A stretch of DNA of 64,000 bases from Zooshikella sp050749885 (GCF_050749885.1 NZ_JBOIUB010000013.1:1-64000); one strand, 5' to 3'. Numbered from the stretch's first letter, positions 17,489 to 27,459 are shown. Notes: generated by a model not told the origin, from the sequence alone. Numbers and translations are program-made.

Positions 17489-19495
17489 ATGGTTTCTATT
17501 GCAGCTAATGAAAATCTATTTGATTTTGTTGTAGCAGGTCAAAAAAGTAGTGATGCATTACGCGTCATGAAAGTTGATGGCCTGGAACAGTTATCAGGTA
17601 TATACCAATTTAAAATAGAGCTGGCTGTTGAAAATGATGCGTTGCTACCATCTGACTATTTGCACAAGACAGCAACATTAACCCTTAAAGATCCAAGTCA
17701 TCCTCGATTAGTTAATAGCGTCATTATTGGCTTTGAACAAATGGATACAGGTCGTCGGTTTACGCGATATAAGCTAACGTTAGCACCGAAAGCATGGACT
17801 TTAACAAAACGAACGAACACTAAAATTTTTCAGCAAAAAACTGTCCCTGATATTATTAAGTCGGTATTGTTAGCGGCCAATTTAACACCGGATGACTTTA
17901 CCTTCCAGTTAACGAGGGATTATCAGCCTCGGACTTATCTCGTCCAGTATGATGAAAACGACTTGCACTTTATTTCACGCTTAATGGAAGAGGAAGGTAT
18001 TCACTTTCATTTTCAGCATACCTCAGATCGTCATCGCATGGTGATGGCCGATAGTCAGTCTGCATTAACGAGTATTCCAGGTGGGGACTTAATTTTCCAA
18101 GGCGTGAGTGGCATGGTGAATGATACTGACAGTATTCACCGGCTACGGAAACAGGCCAAGGTCCAGTTTGGCAAAGTCTCTATGCGTGATTACAACTTCA
18201 AGAAACCCAGTTTGAATCTTGAAGTGAGCCAAAATGCAGATGGTGATGATTATTTTGAACAGTATCAGTACCCAGGCAATTATCAACTCCCCGAAGAAGG
18301 CGATGAATACGCAAAGTTGCGTATGGAAGCCAGACAAACGAATAAAGTAATGCTGAAAGGTGCCAGTAATAGTCGTCGTTTGATGCCTGGGCATCGGGTG
18401 AATATCACTGAGCATGCTCAATTTGAAGGGGAATACCTGATTACCCGGGTAACACATGAAGGGACAAACCCACAGGCATTGGATGAAGGGGCCCCCAGTC
18501 AGGGCGGGCATTACATCAGTTATTTTGATTGTATCCCTGCGGATAAAAACTATCGCCCAGCGCAAAAACATAAAAAAGTCCTCATTGAGAGTACACAATC
18601 TGCTGTAGTCACCGGTCCTGCGGGCGAAGAAATTTACACCGATAAACACGGTCGGATCAAAGTGCAGTTTCACTGGGATCGGGACGGCAAAAAAAATGAA
18701 AAAACCACCCGTTGGTTACGCGTCAATACGGGCATTGCGGGTGGGCAATGGGGGCAAGTCGCTATTCCGCGTATTGGTCAGGAAGTGGTGATTGAATATC
18801 TGGATGGTAATCCTGATAACCCAATGGTAACCGGGTGTGTCTACCACGCAAATAATAAAGTGCCGTATGAATTACCTGCCCATAAAAGTCGTAGCACCTT
18901 TAAAACCGAAAGTAGCCCCGGAGGCGGTGGTTTTAATGAACTGCGTTTTGAAGATAAAAAAGGTCAGGAACAAATTTATATCCATGCTCAAAAAGATATG
19001 GATATACAGGTTAAAAATGATCACCGAGAGCATATCAATGGCAACCGGCATTTAGTTGTAGGTAAAAACAGTTACGTATTGATTGAAGGGGATGCGCACT
19101 GGCAAAAAGATAAAAATGAGCGTATTGAAATCGGTCAAAATCGGCATATTGAATCCCAGTCATCAACGTACACCAAGTTTGACAAAGCCTATCTGGAAAA
19201 CTGTCGCAGCGAAAATCATATCAAAGCGGGCCGCAGAATAGTGATGGATTCCCGAGTCGAGCTAACCGCCAAAGTGGGTGGTAATTTCATCAAACTCGAT
19301 CCGTCAGGCGTGACCATCATCGGCAGTGTGATCAGCTTTGGTAGTGGCCGTGCCAGCCGAGCGAAAAGTGTGGCGGCTTTACCGTTAAATGTCATCGAAG
19401 GCCAGCAAGAAGTCCTCGCAAAAGCGGCCAAAACAGGTACACCACTGGTCAGTGATTGTGCTGCCAAAGGCGACTGTGTTGATTGTGCTGTGTAA
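17489..19495 (+). CDS. vgrG: T6SS spike protein VgrG (TssI)
   Basis: VgrG trimers form the spike that caps the Hcp tube and carries effectors. The 668-residue protein has the gp27-like region (about 1-370) with LMEEEGIHFHFQH, and the gp5 OB-fold region with DKHGRIKVQFHWDRDG and WGQVAIPRIGQEVVIEYLDGNP motifs. A beta-helical repeat region follows to about 640. There is no large C-terminal enzymatic extension. The last residues are Cys-rich (CAAKGDCVDCAV). AAAGG shortly before the ATG supports the start. A DUF4123 adaptor gene follows after 28 bases, so the cargo is loaded non-covalently. Confidence 0.96.
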   Translation: MVSIAANENLFDFVVAGQKSSDALRVMKVDGLEQLSGIYQFKIELAVENDALLPSDYLHKTATLTLKDPSHPRLVNSVIIGFEQMDTGRRFTRYKLTLAPKAWTLTKRTNTKIFQQKTVPDIIKSVLLAANLTPDDFTFQLTRDYQPRTYLVQYDENDLHFISRLMEEEGIHFHFQHTSDRHRMVMADSQSALTSIPGGDLIFQGVSGMVNDTDSIHRLRKQAKVQFGKVSMRDYNFKKPSLNLEVSQNADGDDYFEQYQYPGNYQLPEEGDEYAKLRMEARQTNKVMLKGASNSRRLMPGHRVNITEHAQFEGEYLITRVTHEGTNPQALDEGAPSQGGHYISYFDCIPADKNYRPAQKHKKVLIESTQSAVVTGPAGEEIYTDKHGRIKVQFHWDRDGKKNEKTTRWLRVNTGIAGGQWGQVAIPRIGQEVVIEYLDGNPDNPMVTGCVYHANNKVPYELPAHKSRSTFKTESSPGGGGFNELRFEDKKGQEQIYIHAQKDMDIQVKNDHREHINGNRHLVVGKNSYVLIEGDAHWQKDKNERIEIGQNRHIESQSSTYTKFDKAYLENCRSENHIKAGRRIVMDSRVELTAKVGGNFIKLDPSGVTIIGSVISFGSGRASRAKSVAALPLNVIEGQQEVLAKAAKTGTPLVSDCAAKGDCVDCAV

Positions 19496-19523
19496 TGTAA
19501 CTGGGTAGGAGACAAACATAATC

Positions 19524-20777
19524 ATGAGTGCGTTTAATAGCCAGTTAAACCAATACGTTGAAGATAGACAACACCACCTGTATGCCTTAATTGATGGGGC
19601 GATAGTGGATGATCTGATGCCAACCTTATTTACGCTGGAAGATGATCCCGCTGTATTTCCCGTATTTATTGATACCCCACTGAATGGTTGTCTGCATTTA
19701 TCACCTTGCTTAATTGAGCTCACAGCGGATTCAAAAATCTTGAATTTCGTACTGGATGAAAACCGAGAAGCATACTGGGGACTTTTACTAGGCTCGACAC
19801 AAGCAATGGAGCCACTATCAAACTATATACAAAGCCTGTTGTACGTTAAAACACCGCTCGCGGAGCAATTAGTCTTCCGTTATCAAGATCCCCGAGTGAT
19901 CAATCCACTACTGAATGCCAGCACATCCAACGAGCAAGCCAAATTATTAGGTCCCATTGACAGGTTATGGGTGCCCAATCATTACCGGCCTGAATTATTT
20001 CGAGAGACCCGTAGTAAAGAAACCCATGATGTGATTAAAGATGAACTGGAACGAGAATGGGTTACTTGGCAAAACCCCCAAACCTGGCATGGGCAGTTCC
20101 CTGAAGAAAGTCCCTGGTTTGAATTTAGTGCCAAACAGTGGGAAGGCATTATGGCCGAACACAAACATAAAGTGGAAGAAGCCATAGCCTTATATTTAAT
20201 GGACGAAAATCCTGCCTTTAAAAAACTAAAACCCCAACAACTCCATGACACTATACGCTATTGGTGTGATAAAAGTGACGATTATAACATCAGTAAAACA
20301 AAACAAGTCGCACGATTAATTTTAGTGGTCACAGAATTTGGCCCTGATATCCCCAAACGCGAATGGATGAAGTTAGAACAGGATATTTTGTTTAATACGG
20401 ATTTTTCAGAGCATGAAAAAATACAGCGCCTGGAAAAATATAATGCGCTGGTATATGAAAAGCCAGGTGAGCCTTTTAATCCTGCTCGTTGTATTGCCTA
20501 TCAGCAGCTTTATAAAGACTATGGGTTAAATCATATTATAGATCCATTTAATTATGAAGATCGATTAATACGTGTAGAGTTTATAGAGCGGTATAACGAT
20601 ATCAAGCTAGATAAGCCATTACTACAAGATCTAGTCAGTAAGTTATATGAGCAAAACTCAGGAATGCTCGTGGATCAAGATAAAAATTTAATCCCTCTTT
20701 CTTATATAGACAACAAAGATGCAGCATATAGAGCCCAGCTATTAACAATGTATCAAGCACAAAAACAAAATAGTTGA
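19524..20777 (+). CDS. DUF4123 effector adaptor (Tap-1/TEC-like)
   Basis: DUF4123 proteins load specific effectors onto a cognate VgrG and are not secreted themselves. The N-terminal 140 residues carry the DUF4123 pattern (HLYALIDGAIVDDL, LLLGSTQAMEPLSNYIQSLL, LVFRYQDPRVINPLL, LGPIDRLWVPNH). The remaining 270 residues are a less conserved helical part, probably selecting the cargo. The position between vgrG and the LysM protein predicts that this LysM protein is its client. Confidence 0.88.
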   Translation: MSAFNSQLNQYVEDRQHHLYALIDGAIVDDLMPTLFTLEDDPAVFPVFIDTPLNGCLHLSPCLIELTADSKILNFVLDENREAYWGLLLGSTQAMEPLSNYIQSLLYVKTPLAEQLVFRYQDPRVINPLLNASTSNEQAKLLGPIDRLWVPNHYRPELFRETRSKETHDVIKDELEREWVTWQNPQTWHGQFPEESPWFEFSAKQWEGIMAEHKHKVEEAIALYLMDENPAFKKLKPQQLHDTIRYWCDKSDDYNISKTKQVARLILVVTEFGPDIPKREWMKLEQDILFNTDFSEHEKIQRLEKYNALVYEKPGEPFNPARCIAYQQLYKDYGLNHIIDPFNYEDRLIRVEFIERYNDIKLDKPLLQDLVSKLYEQNSGMLVDQDKNLIPLSYIDNKDAAYRAQLLTMYQAQKQNS

Positions 20778-20818
20778 GATAGGTTTAGTCCGCAGAATTT
20801 TTAGGAAGTTTACAGAAA

Positions 20819-23272
20819 ATGAGTTCAGATAAGATTTATCGTATACAACCTGGTGATACCTTAGCCACGATTGCCTTAAAAAATGGTGTAAGTGTTGAGG
20901 ATTTACGTCAAGCTAATCCTGGTATTACCGATGATAATCTTATCTATGCGAATACAAATATTCGTATACCTGAGCCTTCCTGTGATGATCCCTATGTTAT
21001 TCAACGTGGTGATACCTTAGGTGATTTGGCTAAAAAGCACGACACGACCGTAGACGAAATTTTAAAAGAAAATAAAGATATCAAAGACCCCGATAAAATT
21101 TATGCGGGTTATGAATTAAAAATACCTGGTCGTAAACCAGAAGGTGAGTGTCCTATACCACCAAAAGGTGGACCAGGAACAGAAGGACCAGGAACAGGAG
21201 GTCCAGGAACAGGAGGTCCAGGAACAGGAGGTCCAGGAACAGGAGGTCCAGGAACAGGAGGTCCAGGAACAGGAGGTCCAGGAACAGGTGGACCCGGAAC
21301 AAAAGGTCCGGAAAAAAAGACGGGTCCTGAACAAAAAGGACCAGAGAAACAAAAACCTGAAAAAATAGAAGAACCAAAAGATAAGAAAAAAACGGAAGAG
21401 CCTAAGGAAAAAGAACCTAAGGCAGAAGAGAAACTCCCAGAGGACAAAGATAAGCCTTGTGAGGAGTGTGATACTAAGTGTAATGTAAAAATTGCTTGTG
21501 CTCACAAAGAAAGAAACTTAAAAAATAAAAAGCCAAAGGTTATTTGTGTAGTGCCTGATGCTAAGCCAAGTCAAACAAAGCTTGGTGAAGGCGTTAGCGT
21601 ATATAGTGATACTGTGGGGATTGAGTTAACAGGATCACAGGCTCCAGATAAGTTAAACCATAGCCATGATTCAACGTTGGTAGAAAAAACCTACGATGGT
21701 AAGAATATGAAGGTTTTTGAAGTAGAAGCATCATATAGAAGACCAGCATTAAATAGAGAGTTTAGGAAAATAGTCGATATACTAGGTTTATTAAAAGAAT
21801 ATCAGTCTCCAGTAAAAAAATATAAAGTAAGTGGGCCATGTTTAGGTGATTTAGGAATACATGTATACTCAGCGACTGCTTGGGAATTAAAACTACTTTT
21901 TCCTTCATTCAAATCAAGAAAAATTGGTATAAAGAAAATATTTAGGGATAAGGAACTTCTAAAAACAGATGAAATAAAAAACTATGATCCAAGAAAAGCG
22001 GAGGTAAAGTCATATAAGCTTGAGGAGAAAAGAAAAGAAGTTACTTCTGAATCAGAAGATGGTATTCCCCAAACTTTAATTGAGCAGTCACGAACGTTAT
22101 CAAGGGGTACTGATTGTGCTTACCCTGATATGAGTTTAACCGTTGATAATGGATTTGGCGCAGAACCAATTAAGTTTGACTGTTTACAAGAACTTAACCC
22201 CATTTTTACACTTTGTGATGTTATCCATGGGTTTATCAATGCCCTAAGGACACTGTCAACAGCTAAGTTAGGTTTTTACGCGGATGTTAATATTGATATA
22301 TTTAAAGGTGGGTTACATTTAAAATGGCAGAATAAAGAATATAAAGATAAACCTGAAGTGTATCTTTATTATGAGTTACTTTTTTGTATAAAAATAATTG
22401 AAGCAAAGTTTGAAGTTGGTCTTGCAGTACAGATAAAAGATAATTATTACATCAAAGCTTTTATTTCTCTTGATGCAGGTTGGGAACTAAAAGCTGGAAT
22501 AGTTTTTGGCGAAAAAGAAAAAGCGCAAGTAACATCTGAACAGAAAGCTGTGCCAAAAATTGGAATTGAAATGAAACTGGGGGATGCATTAAATGCAGCA
22601 GTAACAGGGGAAACAGGACTTCTATATAAAGCAACAATGACAATTGATATTAACAGCAATGAGCAAGTAAAAGTTGAAGGAGAAGGTAAAGTATTACCTG
22701 TTGTATTAAAAGCACATATTGTTTCTGAGTATTTTAAAGTAAACTGGGACGATGAAAAATTATTAATGGAAGAGTATCCTTTGGGCAGCTTTAAATGGCC
22801 TGCAAAAAAAGGAGATGAAAATAAAGATGCTTATACGCCAGATAAGGATGAGCCTGATGTTGTAATAAGAAGCATTCTTAAGAAAAAATTCAGTGAATTT
22901 TTTGATGTACGTATTTCCGAACTTGGCGGATATGAGGAGGTTGAAATTAGCCCTTACTTGTTAGGAGGAATTAATCCAAAGAAAGTCAAGGTAGCAAAAA
23001 TAAAAACACATGATGTTGATTATACTGTGAATCGAGTTATGTGGAATCTTGAAAAGAAAAAAGATATCCTTAAATTAGATATAAAATCAGTTGAAGGGCT
23101 TGCACTAAAAGTTGATGAGGACTTGCGTGATATGCGTGGTTTTGGAGATATTTATATAAGAAATGAGCAGTTTGAGGAGTATATTGATGGAGAATTTCAA
23201 AATGTGCTCGATGACTATATCAGCCCAGCAAAGGTTGCAAAAAAAGAGGCTTGGAAAGCCTCTAAAAAGTAA
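20819..23272 (+). CDS. candidate T6SS effector with two LysM domains and GPGT repeats
   Basis: The 817-residue protein is placed exactly where VgrG cargo is encoded. Two LysM modules (about residues 7-51 and 59-104) should bind peptidoglycan or chitin-like glycans. Nine GPGT(G/E/K) units (residues 118-162) form a flexible spacer. A Lys/Glu/Pro-rich linker and a Cys-rich patch (CEECDTKCNVKIAC, about 216-229) follow. The rest, about residues 240-817, matches no family I know. It contains a beta-rich stretch near 480-650 and no obvious catalytic motif. There is no signal peptide, as expected for a T6SS substrate. The toxic activity, if any, is unknown. Confidence 0.75.
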   Translation: MSSDKIYRIQPGDTLATIALKNGVSVEDLRQANPGITDDNLIYANTNIRIPEPSCDDPYVIQRGDTLGDLAKKHDTTVDEILKENKDIKDPDKIYAGYELKIPGRKPEGECPIPPKGGPGTEGPGTGGPGTGGPGTGGPGTGGPGTGGPGTGGPGTGGPGTKGPEKKTGPEQKGPEKQKPEKIEEPKDKKKTEEPKEKEPKAEEKLPEDKDKPCEECDTKCNVKIACAHKERNLKNKKPKVICVVPDAKPSQTKLGEGVSVYSDTVGIELTGSQAPDKLNHSHDSTLVEKTYDGKNMKVFEVEASYRRPALNREFRKIVDILGLLKEYQSPVKKYKVSGPCLGDLGIHVYSATAWELKLLFPSFKSRKIGIKKIFRDKELLKTDEIKNYDPRKAEVKSYKLEEKRKEVTSESEDGIPQTLIEQSRTLSRGTDCAYPDMSLTVDNGFGAEPIKFDCLQELNPIFTLCDVIHGFINALRTLSTAKLGFYADVNIDIFKGGLHLKWQNKEYKDKPEVYLYYELLFCIKIIEAKFEVGLAVQIKDNYYIKAFISLDAGWELKAGIVFGEKEKAQVTSEQKAVPKIGIEMKLGDALNAAVTGETGLLYKATMTIDINSNEQVKVEGEGKVLPVVLKAHIVSEYFKVNWDDEKLLMEEYPLGSFKWPAKKGDENKDAYTPDKDEPDVVIRSILKKKFSEFFDVRISELGGYEEVEISPYLLGGINPKKVKVAKIKTHDVDYTVNRVMWNLEKKKDILKLDIKSVEGLALKVDEDLRDMRGFGDIYIRNEQFEEYIDGEFQNVLDDYISPAKVAKKEAWKASKK
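21170..21304 (+). repeat. 15-bp tandem repeat in the LysM effector gene
   Basis: Nine tandem copies of a 15-base unit (consensus GGTCCAGGAACAGGA) encode GPGTG repeats. The central six copies are practically identical, so copy number is likely to vary by slippage without breaking the frame. Confidence 0.9.
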
Positions 23273-23281
23273 TATAGGTCT

Positions 23282-24112
23282 TTAATCTGTAAAAGTGCAG
23301 CGGAAGCCTGCACGATAATAACCATAATTTGGATCTGTTGAACCACGTGTATAAACTTCAGATATTTTAGATGAGCGAAAGTCATTTCCTTTATAAACTT
23401 TTAAGGTTCCAGAGGTTGGTCCCATAGGGTCCTTCTCTGGTGCATCAGCAGGATACAGGGCATCATGCCAGTCAAATACATATTCTCCTACTCCACCATG
23501 TAAACCATAAATACCTGCTGGATTAGGAGGATACTTATTGATAGAGGGAGGTAGCTTTGGTGCTTTTTTAGAATCACCCCAGATAGTATTGACCCCTGGC
23601 TCAATTTTGCCATTATTGGTTGCATATTCAACATCTTTTCCGCCACTGGTAGCGGCATACTCCCATTGAGCTTCTGTAGGAAGTGAGCCTTTCTTATCAA
23701 ATATTGAACCAAGCCATTCACAGTATGCTTGAGCGTCATACCAAGGTATGGAGTTAGCGGGCGTCTTTTTCATATCAGGGCATTTGGCATCTTCAAATTG
23801 TTCAGAGGTATCTCCTGTCACTTTCATAAAGAAATTAAATTCATAACATGTAGTAGGATATTTTTGTATTGTGAAATCTGAAACGACTACTTTGAAGTAG
23901 TCTGGGACTTCACGATTTCTTTCCTCTAGTTTCCAGCTTAAGTCAAAAGAGACTTTTCGGTGCATCTCTCCACCTTTAAAGTCGACGAAGTTATCCTTAA
24001 TCGACGCTTTAAATGATTCTATTTCTTGACTATGATTGTCACAGCCTGATAAGAGAGTGAAAAAGAACACAATACTAAAACTTAAAGTAAGGTGATGTCT
24101 ATTCATAAACAT
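23282..24112 (-). CDS. SUMF1/FGE-like lipoprotein, candidate immunity protein
   Basis: The 276-residue protein has a signal peptide ending in lipobox LLSGC, so it should be a periplasm-facing lipoprotein. A formylglycine-generating-enzyme type (SUMF1) domain covers about residues 80-276, with YPTTCYEFNFFM, IPWYDAQAYCEWLG, LPTEAQWEYAA, GVGEYVFDW and YYRAGFRC motifs. It converges on the effector gene with a 9-base gap. I chose the ATG at 24112 because GGAGAT lies just upstream; ATG 24106 is possible. In this context a non-catalytic SUMF1 fold neutralising the effector in the periplasm is a reasonable but unproven role. Confidence 0.8.
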   Translation of the reverse strand: MFMNRHHLTLSFSIVFFFTLLSGCDNHSQEIESFKASIKDNFVDFKGGEMHRKVSFDLSWKLEERNREVPDYFKVVVSDFTIQKYPTTCYEFNFFMKVTGDTSEQFEDAKCPDMKKTPANSIPWYDAQAYCEWLGSIFDKKGSLPTEAQWEYAATSGGKDVEYATNNGKIEPGVNTIWGDSKKAPKLPPSINKYPPNPAGIYGLHGGVGEYVFDWHDALYPADAPEKDPMGPTSGTLKVYKGNDFRSSKISEVYTRGSTDPNYGYYRAGFRCTFTD

Positions 24113-24217
24113 CCTGATCTCCATTAGATAACGACTTTAGCGTATACTATTGCTATAGCCAAAGTTTAGTAGAATTGACTTCACTTCGAAATCATCATTA
24201 ATGAATGAGTTCACATA

Positions 24218-25060
24218 ATGAGTTCTAAAGTTATACAGTTGACCTATAGCTATTCGCAATTAGCACTTGAAGTTTTGATAAATGGTATTCCTTTCTTTTT
24301 GGAGCATGACTCTGAGTCCGGGACTTTTTCGACAAGCATAAATGATTACCTTATTAAAGGTATGAATGAACTTTCATTTGTATGTAGGCCTCACTGGGTA
24401 AATCGCAAGAAGGGTATTGCTGATATACGTAAAGTAGACTTTGCTATTGAAGGAAATCTACAAATCGGTAATAAAGGTGCTTCTGCTGGTAAGTTGATTA
24501 GTGAATTTTCATACTCACCTACAGATGGTGAGTATGATGAAGAGCTTAATGCGATTGTCATAAAAAAGTCATTTGAGGCTGATGTATACGATATTCAACC
24601 ATGGTTGAATAAATTGGAAATATTTGAAGAAGAAACGCATGAAGACTTTTTAGATATTGCACATAAAATACTGAGCATTTTTGAAACGAACTTATCTGAC
24701 ATGATTGAAAGTGATGTTGATAAGTTTATGAGGTTTTTTAGTGTTAGTAATTTAATAACAATTGACGCAAAGGGATATGATAAAGAATTCTTTCTTGAGC
24801 AATCAAAGAGTGCAGCTGAAAGTCTAGTAAAAAACAAACTTAAGAAAACTGAAATATTACCCCGCGAGCTTGTTGTGAAGAAATATTTGGATGATAAATA
24901 TATAAAGCTGATAATAAAGCCTGACATGTCAGAAGATATCAATAAAAAAATAAAGTTGGACGAAGGTGAGGAGACTATACCGCTCATAAACTTAGAAGGT
25001 GGTGGAACAATAAATATAAACATAGTGAAGATAAATGGAGAGTATTTTCAGTTTATATAG
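24218..25060 (+). CDS. hypothetical protein near the T6SS cargo
   Basis: The 280-residue protein is not recognised. It has no signal peptide or membrane segment and is rich in Lys, Glu and Ile. The N-terminal half looks beta-rich (VIQLTYSYSQLALEVLINGI). The C-terminal half contains a helical part and a KYLDDKYIKLIIKPDMSE segment. It starts 105 bases from the divergent SUMF1 lipoprotein gene. A cytoplasmic immunity protein or an accessory of the effector are the obvious possibilities. Confidence 0.6.
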   Translation: MSSKVIQLTYSYSQLALEVLINGIPFFLEHDSESGTFSTSINDYLIKGMNELSFVCRPHWVNRKKGIADIRKVDFAIEGNLQIGNKGASAGKLISEFSYSPTDGEYDEELNAIVIKKSFEADVYDIQPWLNKLEIFEEETHEDFLDIAHKILSIFETNLSDMIESDVDKFMRFFSVSNLITIDAKGYDKEFFLEQSKSAAESLVKNKLKKTEILPRELVVKKYLDDKYIKLIIKPDMSEDINKKIKLDEGEETIPLINLEGGGTININIVKINGEYFQFI

Positions 25061-25882
25061 GTTGATTTAATATTAGAATACTATTTCTATGATTTGTTGA
25101 TAGTCTAAACGAGTTTACATAAGAGCCTATTTTTAATGTTTATAAAATATAAAGATGGACTAATATGTGGACTCAAAAAACTCGAAGTCATTGCTCAATA
25201 AACAGCTAAAAGTATTAAAATAAAAAAATACCTCCTTGGTTTCAACCAATTTGTACATATTTTCAATAAAGTGTATAAAAATACAGATGGTAGTATCAAT
25301 TTGAAGTTGAATACCTGATTACCTTGGCATTACATAAGCTATACCTCTCACGAGTCATTTTTATGCCTTGTCATCTGCACTATTGACTAACATGGGGGGA
25401 AGGAATGCAGTTTATGCTGGTGCTGCTCTAATCATAAGATCATAAGTCCTTCCACTTCATCATTTGATTTAGTATCTAAAACGCAACCACTTTGGGTAAA
25501 TTTTACTCTTTACTAATACGCAATATTGAACAGAGCAATTGCATATAAAAATAATCTGTAATGAGTATAGATTGTGTCAATGGTAGACAGAGGATCTTGA
25601 GAAAAAAATGGCTTTTATAAAAGTAAAGTTATATGCGATTACCATGAAACCAATCCCTATAATAATTGATATTTGACAGCCAATAGGCAAGAAAACTAAT
25701 AATTAGTTCTGCTAATACGAAATAAAATTTGCATGGTGCTATAGTTCGCATTTAAAGACTAGGATGTACTCATATTTTACCAAAAAATACTTTGTATGAT
25801 AGAGATATCTATACTGTTATAGTATATTTTAAAAACTAATGGTACTTTGTTTTGAAATGATTACTTAGGAGTGAAAGGTGTC
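25061..25882. other. long AT-rich intergenic region
   Basis: No gene is visible in about 820 bases. It contains degenerate R1 copy C (25340-25498). The rest is AT-rich and unstructured apart from short poly-A runs. It marks the boundary between the T6SS cargo and the accessory island. Confidence 0.6.
25340..25498. repeat. R1 repeat, copy C (degenerate)
   Basis: The 159-base stretch aligns by eye with R1 copy A along its whole length. It starts TATACCTCTCACGAGTCATTTTTA, keeps the internal GGAATGCAGTTTATGC block and the CACTTCATCATTTGA block, and ends CACTTTGGGTA. The internal block lies in the 49-base segment missing from copy B. Confidence 0.6.
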
Positions 25883-26161
25883 ATGTTGAGAGTAATCTTG
25901 TTAGCCATGTGTTTGGTTTCAAGTAAAGTGTTTGCTAGTAATGATACTGGTTATATTTTAGTACCCTTTATCTTTACCTGCATAACTGTATTTGTTTTGT
26001 TCTATGGTGTTATTTTAATTAGAAAAATTGTTGTCAAAAGTAGTAATACAAAGACTCAAAAAACAAATAATGCAAGCAATAGTTGTTATACTGATTATAG
26101 TGATAATGATAATAACAGTAGTAGTACTTGTGATAGTGACTCATCAAATGGGTGTGACTAA
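25883..26161 (+). CDS. small secreted or membrane protein
   Basis: The 92-residue protein has a signal-like N-terminus (LLAMCLVSSKVFAS), one hydrophobic helix at about residues 26-50 and a tail rich in Ser, Asn, Asp and Cys. The ATG at 25883 is preferred, with GAAAGG shortly upstream; GTG at 25871 would add four residues. The family is not recognised. Confidence 0.55.
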   Translation: MLRVILLAMCLVSSKVFASNDTGYILVPFIFTCITVFVLFYGVILIRKIVVKSSNTKTQKTNNASNSCYTDYSDNDNNSSSTCDSDSSNGCD

Positions 26162-26277
26162 GTTTAATCAGTAATGATAGGTATATATAAAAAATAATCT
26201 TTATCTTATAGTTGCTGTGACAGTTGTATAGATATTGTTATTTTTAGAGGTGTCCTGTAGTTAATGGTGGGAAAGAT

Positions 26278-27459
26278 TTGAAAATACTAACAGTCTTGGA
26301 TAGTTATCCTCCTGATTTAAATGGAGGCGCTTATTTCACACATAGGTTAGCACAGTCATTAGTTCATAGGAATCATGATGTGCTTGTTATATGTCCATCA
26401 AGAACTATGAAGTCGTGTTATGATACTTATGAAGGTGTGAACCTTTTTAGGGTGCGATCATTTCCTGCACTCATCTATAAAAACTTTAGAGTGTGCTGGC
26501 CTATCTTTATTCGAAAAGAAATAGAAAAGGCAATTCTTAAATTTAATCCAGAAGTTATTCACCTTCAAGGACGGTTCTTTTTGGGTGATATATGTTCAAA
26601 AGTCGGTGAAAAATTTCATATTCCGATGGTTGCAACAAATCATTTTATGCCTGAGAATTTTTTTCATTACACTCATTTGCCATTAAAAGTTGAAAAATAT
26701 TTTAATGAATTGGCATGGCTGTGGGTGAAAAAAATGTTTGAGAAGGCTGTTTTATACTCGACGCCAACAAAAACGGCTGCAGAATTGCTCAGAAAGCTAA
26801 ATTTACCAGGTGAAATATTACCTATTTCATGCGGAGTGGACCTTGAAATCTTTAAGCCAAGAGAGAAAAATACATTATTAGCGAAAAGATTTGGTCTAAA
26901 AAATATTCCGACAGTACTTTATGCTGGGCGGCTGGATAAAGAAAAAAATATTGATACAATTATTTATGCAATCAAAGAGGTAAATAAAACTGTAGAATGT
27001 CAGTTGATCATTACGGGGGTAGGGAATGAATATAATGAAATTCTCAAACTAGTCAAAAAGCTGGCTATTGATGATAAAGTATACTTTACAAAATATCTTT
27101 CTAATGCTGAGTATCCACATGTTTTTTCTTTAGTAGATTGTTTCATTCATGCAGGAACTGCAGAGTTACAAAGTATTGTCACCTTAGAAGCTGTCGCTTC
27201 TGGTTTGCCGATTGTCGCTGCAAATGCGATGGCTCTACCTGAATTAGTTATAGAAGGTGATAATGGTTTTTTATTTGAACCCCATGATTATAAACAGGCA
27301 GCAGCTTGCTTACTTAAAATAATAAAAGATAATAACTTAATAACAAAAATTAAAGAAAGAAGTAGGTGTTTAGCTTATAAACATTCTATACAAAAAACAA
27401 CAGAATGTTATGAAAAATTATATTTAAAAGCTATTGAGTATTTTTATGAAAAAGGTTAA
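26278..27459 (+). CDS. glycosyltransferase family 4 protein
   Basis: This GT-B fold enzyme is predicted to transfer a sugar from a nucleotide donor to a lipid or glycan acceptor at the membrane. The N-terminal domain has the Gly-rich PPDLNGGAYFTHRLA segment. The C-terminal domain has VLYAGRLDKEKNIDTII and the donor-binding E-x7-E region around LEAVASGLPIVAANAMALPE. Length (393) is normal. The start is TTG, since the nearest ATG upstream is out of frame and closes at once. It overlaps the PAP2-like gene by 14 bases, so both are translated together and may act on the same lipid. Confidence 0.88.
   Translation: MKILTVLDSYPPDLNGGAYFTHRLAQSLVHRNHDVLVICPSRTMKSCYDTYEGVNLFRVRSFPALIYKNFRVCWPIFIRKEIEKAILKFNPEVIHLQGRFFLGDICSKVGEKFHIPMVATNHFMPENFFHYTHLPLKVEKYFNELAWLWVKKMFEKAVLYSTPTKTAAELLRKLNLPGEILPISCGVDLEIFKPREKNTLLAKRFGLKNIPTVLYAGRLDKEKNIDTIIYAIKEVNKTVECQLIITGVGNEYNEILKLVKKLAIDDKVYFTKYLSNAEYPHVFSLVDCFIHAGTAELQSIVTLEAVASGLPIVAANAMALPELVIEGDNGFLFEPHDYKQAAACLLKIIKDNNLITKIKERSRCLAYKHSIQKTTECYEKLYLKAIEYFYEKG

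Noticed and set aside
21109..21505. Long open frames in other registers over the GPGT repeat
   Set aside because: A 15-base repeat keeps several frames open on both strands. Only the frame with LysM domains continues into a real protein.
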